A stretch of DNA of 7,751 bases from an uncultured Prevotella sp. (GCA_934120735.1 CAKOVA010000081.1:1-7751), one strand, 5' to 3'. Counted from the first letter of the stretch, positions 1 to 7,224 are shown. Numbers and translations: made by a program. The notes: generated from the letters alone by a model not told the origin.

Positions 1-83
1 CTCACTATGCTCAGGCTGGCGGTAAGAACAAGGACGGCTTGAGCGCTGCAGTAGATAAGGTTGTAGAGTTGGCTCAACTGTAA
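1..83 (+). CDS. C-terminal end of an unidentified protein (5' end outside the window)
   Basis: An open frame enters from the left edge (first full codon at 3) and ends at TAA 81-83, followed at once by a second in-frame TAA. About 26 residues are visible, ending AAVDKVVELAQL, which looks like a helical C-terminus of a soluble protein. I do not recognise the family. That it is a real gene is supported by the tandem stops, the good codon use and the strong terminator about 65 bp downstream. It is convergent with the regulator that follows and is probably unrelated to the efflux operon. Confidence 0.6.
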   Translation, partial: HYAQAGGKNKDGLSAAVDKVVELAQL

Positions 84-109
84 TAAGTTCCCCAAAAAGA
101 ATATATGAT

Positions 110-127
110 AGAGTTATCTTTAACTCT
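110..127 (+). other. Small hairpin in the 3' region of the first gene
   Basis: A 7-bp stem (AGAGTTA at 110-116 with TAACTCT at 121-127) closes a TCTT tetraloop. It is followed by an alternating AT run, itself a 14-bp palindrome (127-140). There is no clear T tract, so it is not a standard terminator alone. It lies just ahead of the strong terminator at 149-190 and could help stabilise the 3' end of the transcript. Function is inferred. Confidence 0.35.
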
Positions 128-148
128 TATATATATATAATAAGGTAT

Positions 149-190
149 AAAGGGTTGCAATCCATCTTTTCGAGGATTGCAACCCTTTTT
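149..190. terminator. Intrinsic terminator between convergent genes, probably bidirectional
   Basis: A perfect 15-bp stem pairs 149-163 (AAAGGGTTGCAATCC) with 174-188 (GGATTGCAACCCTTT) around a 10-nt loop. On the + strand it ends in TTTTT (186-190). On the - strand the complementary AAA at 149-151 gives a shorter T run, so termination from the - strand gene is plausible but weaker. Its position between two convergent stop codons (83 and 222) fits a shared terminator. Confidence 0.88.
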
Positions 191-221
191 CTGTTATTCT
201 TATCCCATTATCATTGTTTGC

Positions 222-1154
222 CTAAGCGTACTTATATTCCTGTGGTGTACAGCCCTCCAGACGCTTGAAGTACTTGCAGAAGAAACTGGGATTAGGAAAA
301 TGGAGGCGCTCAGCTATCTCTGCTATCTGTAGATTACTATAGCGTAACATTACCTTGGCTGCGGTTATCACTGCACGGTCTATCCACTCCTTAGCCGTGA
401 TGCCACTGGCTTGACGTATCACGGTGCCTAAATAGCGCTCAGTAATGCAAATCTTCTCTGCATAGAAAGCTAACTGACGATGCTCTTTGCAATGGGCATT
501 GACGAGATAGATGAAGCGGTCGAAGATATCGTTGGCAGAACGCTGAGTAGATATCGAGGGCTGATGGATGTCAAAAAGCGCATTATAATAAGAGGTAATG
601 GTACTGAGCATATTGTAGATTACCTGTTGATTATTCTTCTCTCGGTTTGTGTTATCATGCTGTTCTTCCATGGAATTCAGTTTGGTAGCAACATCCCATA
701 ACAAGAGAACCATATGGTTGAGCAATTGGATGGCTTTCTCATCTACCTTTTGGATGCCGTGCTTCAACTGACCATTAAAGAGATCTGGCAACTGTCCGTT
801 ATGAGCTACATGAAACATATCCGCCGGAACTCCTATTCCCACCACCTGAAAGTCTTCGCTCATGTCGAGTGGTTCAACGATGGTGCCTGGAGTAATGAAG
901 ATGAGAGAGCCAGCCTCAACCTTGAACTCCTGCAAATTGAGGATGCCGTGAATGTAACCTTGCTTGACTATGCCCAAGCGGTAGTCATCCAAAAGATAAG
1001 GACTACCTTTCAGATTGATGAATGGCTCAAGAAAGCGGTTGATGTCGATGACAATGGCAAAACCATCCTTGAAGTAAAACTTATCAGACTGCATATTGGC
1101 TGAAATAAGCGCAGAATACATGCTACTTATAGTAAGTCGTTGCGGCTGTTTCAT
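222..1154 (-). CDS. AraC-family transcriptional regulator
   Basis: This 310-residue protein has the usual two-part AraC layout. The N-terminal part (about 30-115) looks like a cupin-type sensor domain, with the pattern VEAGSLIFITPG at 79-90. A linker rich in N, E and Q (about 160-175) follows, then a C-terminal DNA-binding domain (about 205-308). The first helix-turn-helix lies near 226-247. The second, near 275-297, reads LQIAEIAERLHFPNPSFFCK, and the family-typical G-x-TPQEY end is at 301-307. The ATG at 1152-1154 is the only start that keeps the sensor domain and sits below a -7 box. The gene is divergent from the efflux operon, so it is most likely its local activator, responding to a small molecule bound by the N-terminal domain. 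The ligand is unknown. The family call is firm; the target is inferred from position and the operator-like repeat in the shared promoter region. Confidence 0.93.
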   Translation of the reverse strand: MKQPQRLTISSMYSALISANMQSDKFYFKDGFAIVIDINRFLEPFINLKGSPYLLDDYRLGIVKQGYIHGILNLQEFKVEAGSLIFITPGTIVEPLDMSEDFQVVGIGVPADMFHVAHNGQLPDLFNGQLKHGIQKVDEKAIQLLNHMVLLLWDVATKLNSMEEQHDNTNREKNNQQVIYNMLSTITSYYNALFDIHQPSISTQRSANDIFDRFIYLVNAHCKEHRQLAFYAEKICITERYLGTVIRQASGITAKEWIDRAVITAAKVMLRYSNLQIAEIAERLHFPNPSFFCKYFKRLEGCTPQEYKYA

Positions 1155-1167
1155 ATTCGTACTATCT

Positions 1168-1259
1168 AATGTTCTTTTTGTTTGATTTTGGATGCAAAGA
1201 TAATGATAATTCTTGAATTCCTGCTCTTTTTTTACATAAAATCAAACAAAAAGAACATT
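1168..1259. promoter_or_regulatory. Perfect 22-bp inverted repeat, candidate AraC-type operator pair
   Basis: The left arm (1168-1189, beginning AATGTTCTTTTTG) is the exact reverse complement of the right arm (1238-1259, ending CAAAAAGAACATT). The spacer is 48 bp (1190-1237), and pairing stops at both ends of each arm. Each arm is about the size of an AraC-family binding site. The left arm overlaps the inferred start of the - strand regulator's transcript. The right arm lies 41 bp upstream of the + strand -7 box, just above where a -33 element would be, a common activator position. This arrangement would allow activation of the operon together with autorepression or looping. The repeat is directly visible; the role is inferred. 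Confidence 0.75.
1195..1202 (-). promoter_or_regulatory. -7 box of the araC-type gene
   Basis: Read on the - strand, 1202-1195 is TATCTTTG, an exact match to the Bacteroidota -7 consensus TAnnTTTG. It lies about 40 bp upstream of the regulator's ATG. No clear TTG is seen at the -33 distance. Transcription would begin near 1188-1191, so the left arm of the 22-bp inverted repeat (1168-1189) would cover the start and first transcribed bases. That is a good position for autorepression. Confidence 0.7.
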
Positions 1260-1300
1260 TCTTTATTCCAATGGATAACAAAGTATTGGACTTTTTCTAT

Positions 1301-1308
1301 TATCTTTG
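1301..1308 (+). promoter_or_regulatory. -7 box of the efflux operon
   Basis: TATCTTTG matches the Bacteroidota TAnnTTTG consensus and lies 32 bp upstream of the ATG at 1341, giving a short leader of roughly 25-30 nt. The only nearby TTG (1286-1288) is too close, 12 bp instead of about 20, so the -33 element appears poor. That fits a promoter that needs an activator. Bases 1299-1310 are identical to the 12 bases around the opposing -7 box (1204-1193 on the - strand). Confidence 0.72.
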
Positions 1309-1340
1309 CAACAGAAAATAGTATAAACAAATTCAAGACA

Positions 1341-2630
1341 ATGAACAGACATTTATTATTAGCAATGGTTCTCTCGGCTTCTCTTTCCACCCAAGCCATC
1401 ACCTTGAAGGAAAGCTTGCAGATGGCCCACGACAACTATCCCGCCATCAAGCAATACCATCTGATAGAGCAAACCCGTGACTTCACCCTGGAGAATGCTT
1501 CCAAGGGATGGTTGCCACAAGTGAGTACTTCGGCAGGGGCTTACGCCTTTACCGACCCCATCAAGAGCAACGAACAGATAGCTCGCATGGGCATAGATTT
1601 CAAAAACTATATGGCGAATGCCTCGGTGACGATTTGCCAGAACCTGTATGATGGCGGAGAGATAGCGGCACAGAAGGAGGTGGCTTCGGCGCAATCTGAA
1701 GTACAGAAGCATCAGCTACATGTTTCGATGTATGGTATCAATGAGCGGGTGCAGCAAATCTATTTTAGTATTCTGCTGCTGGATGAGCAAATCGTACTGA
1801 ACGAATTGCATCAAAAGGATCTATCGACGAGCGAGAAAAATATCCGAAGTCTGATAAAAGGGGGTATTGCTAACCAAAGCGACCTTGATGCCATTTTAGT
1901 GGAATGCTTAAAACTGAAGCAGCAGAAAGATGCCATTGTCGTTTCCCGACAGGCTTATTTTCAAATGCTTGGAGTTTTTATCGGAAAGGATTTGATGGTA
2001 TCAGAGAAACTCGAAAAGCCTTCAATGGAAAGTAATGTTTTAAGAACACCAGAAGGAGCTACGTCTGCCTCTTCCTTGTTTCTGTCGAAAAATTGGGGCG
2101 TTAATCGCCCGGAACTCCAATATTACGACTCACAGAATCTCTTGATAGATGCGAGGCGCAAGCAGCTCGACTCTCGTCTCCGCCCTACACTCTCGCTCTT
2201 TGGTATGGGGATGTTGCATAGCAAGGTATCGGATATGATAAACTACGGCATGCTTGCCGGTGGCATTTCATTATCATGGAACATCGGTGCTCTCTATACT
2301 CGCAAGAATGACATCAGGAAACTGGAGGTGCAACGACAAATGAACGACATTCAGCGTAAGGTGTTCCTCTTTAATAATCGCTTGCAGAATGAGCAGGAGT
2401 ATGGTGTCATTGCCTCACTCAGAAAACAGATAGCGCAAGATACGGAAATCATCAGCTTACGTGAAAGTATCCGAAGCAAGAGTGACAGGAAGGTGCAGCT
2501 TGGTACGGAAAGTGTAAATGAATTGGTAAGAGATATCAACGCCGTCAATCTGGCTAAGACACAGAAAGCCGTGCACGAAATTCAACTCTTGCAAGAAATC
2601 TATAAACTAAAGCATATCAATAATGATTAA
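1341..2630 (+). CDS. TolC-family outer-membrane efflux channel
   Basis: This 429-residue protein is the likely outer-membrane duct of the pump. It has a signal peptide (residues 1-19, MNRHLLLAMVLSASLSTQA, with cleavage likely before ITLKES). The start of the mature protein, LKESLQMAHDNYPAIK, is typical of the OEP/TolC family. Long helical stretches (about 110-210 and 315-425) correspond to the two repeated halves. There is no lipobox cysteine, so it is TolC-like and not an OprM/NodT-type lipoprotein. The frame is open back to 1182, but that extension would run through the operator and -7 box and hide the signal peptide, so ATG 1341 is chosen. No Shine-Dalgarno is visible, as is usual in Bacteroidota. 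It is first in the operon and its 3' end overlaps the adaptor gene by 8 bp. The specific pump role is inferred from context. Confidence 0.9.
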   Translation: MNRHLLLAMVLSASLSTQAITLKESLQMAHDNYPAIKQYHLIEQTRDFTLENASKGWLPQVSTSAGAYAFTDPIKSNEQIARMGIDFKNYMANASVTICQNLYDGGEIAAQKEVASAQSEVQKHQLHVSMYGINERVQQIYFSILLLDEQIVLNELHQKDLSTSEKNIRSLIKGGIANQSDLDAILVECLKLKQQKDAIVVSRQAYFQMLGVFIGKDLMVSEKLEKPSMESNVLRTPEGATSASSLFLSKNWGVNRPELQYYDSQNLLIDARRKQLDSRLRPTLSLFGMGMLHSKVSDMINYGMLAGGISLSWNIGALYTRKNDIRKLEVQRQMNDIQRKVFLFNNRLQNEQEYGVIASLRKQIAQDTEIISLRESIRSKSDRKVQLGTESVNELVRDINAVNLAKTQKAVHEIQLLQEIYKLKHINND

Positions 2631-3543
2631 AAATAAGAACATGAGACAGAATACTTTCTATATTTGGGGATTGATGCTTCTTGCCTTGAGCTTGGCATCA
2701 TGCGGTAGTAAAGAAAAAGAGTTTGACGCAACAGGTACTTTCGAGGCGACAGAAGTGACTGTTTCGGCAGAACAGAACGGTGCGTTGTTGAGCTTCGACA
2801 TTAACGAGGGAGACAAGGTTTCAGAAGGTACGCAGGTAGGCTTGATAGACACCATACAGCTCTATCTGAAAGCAAGGCAGATAGGAGCAACCAAGTTGGT
2901 CTATGCCTCTCAGCGACCAGATATGGGTAAACAGGTGGCAGCAACAAGACAACAGTTGTCAAAAGCCCGTGAAGAATACAATCGCTTTGCAGAACTTGTG
3001 AAGGAAGGGGCAGCTAACCGCAAGAACCTTGATGATGCCCGCAGCCAGATGCAGGTATTGGAACGTCAGTTGGAGGCACAGTTGTCGTCGCTCAACACTT
3101 CCACCAACAGCCTCAACGCCCAAATGGGAACCACGGATGTCCAGAAACTCCTGGTGGCTGACCAGCTGAAAAAGTGCCACATACTATCGCCTATAACAGG
3201 TACTATACTTGAAAAGTATGCCGAACGAGGCGAGTTCGCTACCATAGGAAAGCCACTTTTCAAGATTGCCGACATCAAAAACATATACCTTCGTGCCTAT
3301 ATTACTTCAGCACAGCTCAAGAATGTCAAAATCGGTCAATCGGTAAAGGTCTTCGCAGACTATGGCAATAGTGAGAAGAAGGAATACCCAGGAAAAGTAA
3401 CTTGGATTTCGGCTAAGTCGGAGTTCACACCTAAGACGATTCTTACGGATGATGAGCGTGCCGACCTCGTTTATGCCATCAAGATAGCCGTAAAGAACGA
3501 TGGCTATGTGAAAATAGGAATGTATGGAGAGGTAAAGTTATGA
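2623..3543 (+). CDS. HlyD/YbhG-type periplasmic adaptor lipoprotein
   Basis: The 306-residue membrane-fusion protein would link the inner-membrane transporter to the TolC-type channel. The N-terminus is a lipoprotein signal ending in lipobox LASC, so Cys27 is the likely lipidated residue. The first half of the lipoyl domain (about 37-78) contains FEATEVTVSAEQNGAL. A helical hairpin rich in Q, E, K and A (about 80-183) follows, then the second lipoyl half (HILSPITGTILEKYAERGEF, 186-205). A beta-barrel region (about 217-305) carries the stretch EFTPKTILTDDERADLVYAI, which I associate with the YbhG/YhiI-like group. The start may instead be ATG 2641 (residue 7), which gives the same lipoprotein without the MIKNKN prefix. 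ATG 2623 is kept because it overlaps the upstream stop, suggesting coupling. The stop overlaps the ATPase start as ATGA (3540-3543). Confidence 0.9.
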   Translation: MIKNKNMRQNTFYIWGLMLLALSLASCGSKEKEFDATGTFEATEVTVSAEQNGALLSFDINEGDKVSEGTQVGLIDTIQLYLKARQIGATKLVYASQRPDMGKQVAATRQQLSKAREEYNRFAELVKEGAANRKNLDDARSQMQVLERQLEAQLSSLNTSTNSLNAQMGTTDVQKLLVADQLKKCHILSPITGTILEKYAERGEFATIGKPLFKIADIKNIYLRAYITSAQLKNVKIGQSVKVFADYGNSEKKEYPGKVTWISAKSEFTPKTILTDDERADLVYAIKIAVKNDGYVKIGMYGEVKL

Positions 3544-5021
3544 TAGAAGTAAACGATATTTCCAAGCAATATAACAATGTGGAGGCACTGCAACACGTAA
3601 GCTTTTCGGTGGATAAGGGTGAGATATTCGGACTTATCGGTCCTGACGGTGCAGGCAAGACTTCGCTTTTTCGCATCCTCGCCACACTCGTCTTGCCTGA
3701 CGCAGGTACAGCAACGGTTGACGGATACGATGCAGTAAAGGGGATGAAAGAGATAAGGAAGCGACTGGGCTACATGCCAGGCAAGTTCTCCCTCTACCAA
3801 GACCTCTCTGTAGAAGAAAATCTGGATTTTTTTGCCTCGCTTTTCGGAACAACCGTGAAGGAAGAATACAATCAAATCAAAGCTATCTATTCGCAGATAG
3901 AACCATTCCGCAAACGCAGGGCAGGAGCCTTGTCGGGAGGTATGAAGCAGAAGCTTGCCCTCTCCTGTGCCTTGGTACACAAACCAAGCATTCTCTTACT
4001 CGATGAACCAACCACAGGCGTAGATCCTGTAAGTAGAAAGGAGTTTTGGGAGATACTTACCACCCTGAAAGAGCAAGGAATAACCATCGTTGTTGCCACA
4101 CCTTATCTCGATGAAGTGCGCCGTTGCGACCGCATTGCTTTCCTGCAAGAGGGGAAAGTAAAAGGTATCGGAAAACCCAATGAAATTCTGGAAAGCTTCA
4201 GGGATGTCTTCAATCCGCCAGGAATAAAGAGAGCGAAGAGCGAAGCCCCCAAAAAGAAGAGTGAAGTACAAAGGATGAATAATGAAAAGAACTACTCCAT
4301 CGAAGTCTCTCATCTCGTGAAAGCCTTTGGCTCCTTCCATGCAGTAGATGACATATCCTTTACCGTCAAGAAAGGCGAAATCTTCGGATTCCTTGGGGCA
4401 AACGGAGCCGGCAAAACTACTGCCATGCACATCCTCACTGGATTGAACCAACCCACAAGCGGAAGCGGAAAGGTGGCCGGATGCGATATCGTGACGGAAT
4501 ACGAGAAGATAAAAAAGCACATTGGGTACATGAGCCAGAAATTCTCGCTCTATGAGGACTTAACTGTCAGGGAAAACATTCGTCTCTTTGCAGGTATCTA
4601 TGGAATGAACGACAAGAACATCAAGCAAAAGACCGAAGAACTGCTCGACAAACTCCATTTCACAGAACATGGCAATGACATCGTAGCGAGTATTCCGCTT
4701 GGTTGGAAGCAGAAGCTGGCTTTCTCCATCAGCATCTTCCATGAACCAGAAATCGTTTTTCTTGATGAACCTACAGGCGGTGTTGATCCAGCCACCCGAC
4801 GCCAGTTTTGGGAACTCATCTATGAGGCAGCCAACCGTGGCATTACTGTCTTTGTAACAACTCACTACATGGATGAGGCTGAGTATTGTGACCGCATCTC
4901 TATCATGGTGGATGGTAAAATCAAGGCGATGGGAACTCCAGATGAATTGAAACGAGAGTTGAATCAGCCCGACATGGACAATGTGTTTACATATTTAGCA
5001 AGACAATCTAAAAGACAATGA
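3540..5021 (+). CDS. Tandem ABC transporter ATPase (two nucleotide-binding domains, YbhF/RbbA type)
   Basis: This 493-residue cytoplasmic ATPase powers the pump and contains two complete ABC domains. NBD1 (about 1-225) has Walker A GPDGAGKT (34-41), signature LSGGMKQ (131-137), Walker B ILLLDE (151-156) and D-loop GVDP. Its Q-loop position is Gly81 (GYMPG) and its H-loop position is Pro188 (ATPYLDE). NBD2 (about 250-475) has Walker A GANGAGKT (286-293), Gln333 (GYMSQ), Walker B IVFLDE (405-410) and switch His442 (TTHYMDEAE). Its signature is degenerate, IPLGWKQ (385-391). In a head-to-tail pair, NBD2's intact catalytic residues face NBD1's good signature, and the other site is weak on both sides. 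A charged, lysine-rich linker (about 225-250) joins the domains and contains an in-frame Met246. The gene overlaps its neighbours on both sides by ATGA, so translation is probably coupled. Two permeases downstream complete the transporter. Family call is firm; the asymmetric mechanism is inferred. Confidence 0.95.
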   Translation: MIEVNDISKQYNNVEALQHVSFSVDKGEIFGLIGPDGAGKTSLFRILATLVLPDAGTATVDGYDAVKGMKEIRKRLGYMPGKFSLYQDLSVEENLDFFASLFGTTVKEEYNQIKAIYSQIEPFRKRRAGALSGGMKQKLALSCALVHKPSILLLDEPTTGVDPVSRKEFWEILTTLKEQGITIVVATPYLDEVRRCDRIAFLQEGKVKGIGKPNEILESFRDVFNPPGIKRAKSEAPKKKSEVQRMNNEKNYSIEVSHLVKAFGSFHAVDDISFTVKKGEIFGFLGANGAGKTTAMHILTGLNQPTSGSGKVAGCDIVTEYEKIKKHIGYMSQKFSLYEDLTVRENIRLFAGIYGMNDKNIKQKTEELLDKLHFTEHGNDIVASIPLGWKQKLAFSISIFHEPEIVFLDEPTGGVDPATRRQFWELIYEAANRGITVFVTTHYMDEAEYCDRISIMVDGKIKAMGTPDELKRELNQPDMDNVFTYLARQSKRQ

Positions 5022-6079
5022 AGCAATTTATATCTTTCATAATCAAGGAGACACGTCACATTCTCAGAGACAAGCGCACAATGCTCATCCTTTTCGGGAT
5101 GCCCGTGGTGATGATGTTACTTTTCGGCTTCGCCATCTCCACCGACGTGAAGAATGTACGCACTGTTGTCGTCCTGTCATCGGTAGATCATGAGACGCAG
5201 AAAAAAGTGGAGGCTCTTGGTGCCAGCGAATATTTCAATATATTATATAAGGTGAATACTCCTGCCGATGCAGAGCAACTTATCCGCCGCCAGAAGGCAG
5301 ACATCGCCATTGTATTCGGGCAGGATTTTGCTTCCAGGCATTCGGGCATACAGTTGATTACTGATGGTGCCGACCCTAACATGGCGCAGATGTACTCCAA
5401 CTATGCCATGCAGATTTTATCATCTTCATTCACTCATCATTCTCCACTTTCCAACAAACTGCTCTATAATCCACAGATGCGCAGTTGCTATAACTTCGTA
5501 CCAGGCATCATGGGAATACTCCTAATGCTAATTTGCGCAATGATGACAAGCATCAGCATAGTAAGGGAGAAAGAGCGAGGTACGATGGAGGTACTGCTGG
5601 TCAGTCCTATCCGTCCCTTGATGATTATCATCGCCAAGGCAGTGCCTTACCTGATTCTAGCTTTCATCATCTTATCTGCCATCCTTTTAATTTCCAAGTA
5701 TATCCTCTTGGTTCCATTGGCAGGAAGTTTATTCTGGATTGTTGCGGTATCGGGCATTTACATTATCGTGGCATTGTCGCTTGGACTGCTTATCAGCACA
5801 GTGGCAAAAACGCAACTTGTGGCTCTGCTAGCCTCTGCCATGATGCTCATCATGCCTAGTATCTTGCTCAGCGGCATGATGTTTCCTGTAGAAAGCATGC
5901 CCGAGATACTGCAATATGTAGCTTCCATCTTGCCTCCAAGATACTACATCGCTGCTATGCGTAAGTTGATGATCATGGGAGTGGGAATCGACAAGGTGGC
6001 GCATGAAGTGCTGGTATTGTGCATGATGGCATTCGTGCTATTATCGGCAGCCCTTTTAAAGTTCAACAAGCGATTGTAG
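5018..6079 (+). CDS. ABC-2 type permease, first subunit (YbhS-like)
   Basis: The 353-residue inner-membrane subunit has the ABC-2 exporter layout. One N-terminal membrane helix (about 22-41, LILFGMPVVMMLLFGFAIST) is followed by a large periplasmic domain (about 42-160). Five more helices then lie near 162-182, 205-227, 238-260, 266-289 and 331-347. The cytoplasmic EKERGTMEVLLVSPIRP motif at 184-200 is a hallmark of the family and probably contacts the ATPase. The start overlaps the ATPase stop by 4 bp. It ends in three consecutive in-frame stops (TAG TAA TAA, 6077-6085). It would pair with the next permease to form a heterodimeric membrane domain, matching the two-domain ATPase. The substrate is unknown; related pumps have been linked to drugs and cations. 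Confidence 0.93.
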   Translation: MKQFISFIIKETRHILRDKRTMLILFGMPVVMMLLFGFAISTDVKNVRTVVVLSSVDHETQKKVEALGASEYFNILYKVNTPADAEQLIRRQKADIAIVFGQDFASRHSGIQLITDGADPNMAQMYSNYAMQILSSSFTHHSPLSNKLLYNPQMRSCYNFVPGIMGILLMLICAMMTSISIVREKERGTMEVLLVSPIRPLMIIIAKAVPYLILAFIILSAILLISKYILLVPLAGSLFWIVAVSGIYIIVALSLGLLISTVAKTQLVALLASAMMLIMPSILLSGMMFPVESMPEILQYVASILPPRYYIAAMRKLMIMGVGIDKVAHEVLVLCMMAFVLLSAALLKFNKRL

Positions 6080-6109
6080 TAATAAGCCGTTTCCATTTAA
6101 CAGCGAAAT

Positions 6110-6118
6110 AGGAAAGGA
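6110..6118 (+). promoter_or_regulatory. Purine-rich ribosome-binding site of the second permease
   Basis: AGGAAAGGA lies 11 nt upstream of ATG 6130 (23 nt from the alternative ATG 6142). This favours 6130. It is the clearest Shine-Dalgarno-like site in the operon, and it stands before the only gene that is not overlapped by its predecessor. Confidence 0.5.
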
Positions 6119-6129
6119 ATTAATTTCTA

Positions 6130-7224
6130 ATGATAAAGCGTATGACATTAAAATATTTGATACAAAAAGAATTTCTTCAGATTCTCCGCAATCCATTCCT
6201 GCCACGCCTCATCTTCATTTTTCCAATTATGATTATGTGCGTGATGCCTTGGGTGATGAACATGGAAATCAAGAATATCGTGGTGGACATTGTTGACCAT
6301 GACCATAGTACGATGTCCGCCCAGTTGGTACATCGCATAGAAGCCAGCAACTACTTTATTTTTCATGGGCAGAAGAATAGGTATCAGGATGCTTTGACTG
6401 ATGTAGAACGTTCGGAAGCGGATGTCATCGTGGAGATACCGCAGCATTTTGAGCGAGATACAAGGCGTGGAGAGCATCCGCAAATACTTGTGGCAGCCAA
6501 TGCCGTAAACGGTACCAAGGGGAGTATGGGAAGCCAATACATGAGCCATATCATTTCGCAGCATATGGATATGATTCCATTGCATCCGGATGCCATTTCC
6601 GTCTTATACCTTTATAACAAGCACTTGAATTATAAGCTCTTCATGATTCCATCCTTGATTGCGATTCTTATCATGCTCATGTGCGGCTTTCTGCCAGCCC
6701 TCAACATCGTGGGCGAAAAAGAGAGTGGCACCATTGAGGCTATCAACGTAACCCCAGTGAGCAAGATGAACTTCATTCTTGCCAAGCTCATTCCCTACTG
6801 GTTGATAGCTTTGATGGTTATGAGTATCTGTTTCGTCTTGGCATGGGCGGTATATGGAATAACATCAGCTGGCAACTTGGGCTTGGTATATTTGCTCGCC
6901 CTACTGCTGTCTTTTATCTTTAGCGGTTTAGGTTTGATTATCTCTAATTATAACGAGACGATGCAGCAAGCAGTCTTTGTCATGTGGTTTATCGTGGTAT
7001 GCCTGATGTTGATCAGCGGTCTTTTTACTCCAGTTCGCTCCATGCCACATTGGGCTTATCTCACCACATACGTCAATCCTATGCATTACTTCATAGATGC
7101 TATCCGTACGGTCTTTGTTCGTGGGGGTGATTTTTTCAGTATCATCCATCAGTTTTTGGCACTTGCCATCATCGCTGTGTTGATGAATGTATGGGCAATG
7201 GTTAGTTATCGCAAAAATTCGTAA
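6130..7224 (+). CDS. ABC-2 type permease, second subunit (YbhR-like)
   Basis: The 364-residue inner-membrane subunit has the same fold as the preceding one but a clearly diverged sequence. A membrane helix lies at about 23-42 (RLIFIFPIMIMCVMPW region). A periplasmic domain follows (about 43-168), with the YbhR-like pattern VVDIVDHDHSTMS. Further helices lie near 171-193, 219-241, 250-272, 279-299 and 339-358. The coupling motif GEKESGTIEAINVTPVSK is at 195-212. The conserved LISGLFTPVRSMP (294-306) precedes the last segment. ATG 6130 is preferred over in-frame ATG 6142 because of spacing to the AGGAAAGGA site. It is last in the operon, 50 bp after the first permease. No convincing terminator follows directly. 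The likely role is one half of the transmembrane channel of the tripartite pump. Confidence 0.93.
   Translation: MIKRMTLKYLIQKEFLQILRNPFLPRLIFIFPIMIMCVMPWVMNMEIKNIVVDIVDHDHSTMSAQLVHRIEASNYFIFHGQKNRYQDALTDVERSEADVIVEIPQHFERDTRRGEHPQILVAANAVNGTKGSMGSQYMSHIISQHMDMIPLHPDAISVLYLYNKHLNYKLFMIPSLIAILIMLMCGFLPALNIVGEKESGTIEAINVTPVSKMNFILAKLIPYWLIALMVMSICFVLAWAVYGITSAGNLGLVYLLALLLSFIFSGLGLIISNYNETMQQAVFVMWFIVVCLMLISGLFTPVRSMPHWAYLTTYVNPMHYFIDAIRTVFVRGGDFFSIIHQFLALAIIAVLMNVWAMVSYRKNS

Noticed and set aside
480..1103. Two + strand reading frames (480-701 and 714-1103) inside the regulator gene
   Set aside because: They are antisense to a clear AraC-family protein, have no recognisable domain and no promoter or ribosome site.
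1168..1259. Terminal inverted repeats of a small insertion element
   Set aside because: The 48-bp interior holds the regulator's -7 box, no target duplication is visible, and both flanking promoters depend on the segment.
1182..1340. 53-residue N-terminal extension of the TolC-type protein
   Set aside because: It would run through the inverted repeat, the -7 box and the transcript start, and would bury a clear signal peptide that begins at ATG 1341.
3504..4520. Long - strand frames (158 and 174 residues) opposite the ATPase
   Set aside because: They are shadows of a strongly conserved coding region. The translations are rich in Cys, His and Phe without domain signals.
3540..5021. Frameshift or gene fusion error in the ATPase
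   Set aside because: Both domains are complete and in one frame, and tandem ATPases of this type are a known family (YbhF, RbbA).
5533..5859. 108-residue + strand frame inside the first permease
   Set aside because: It is out of frame with an ABC-2 permease whose motifs continue through the region.
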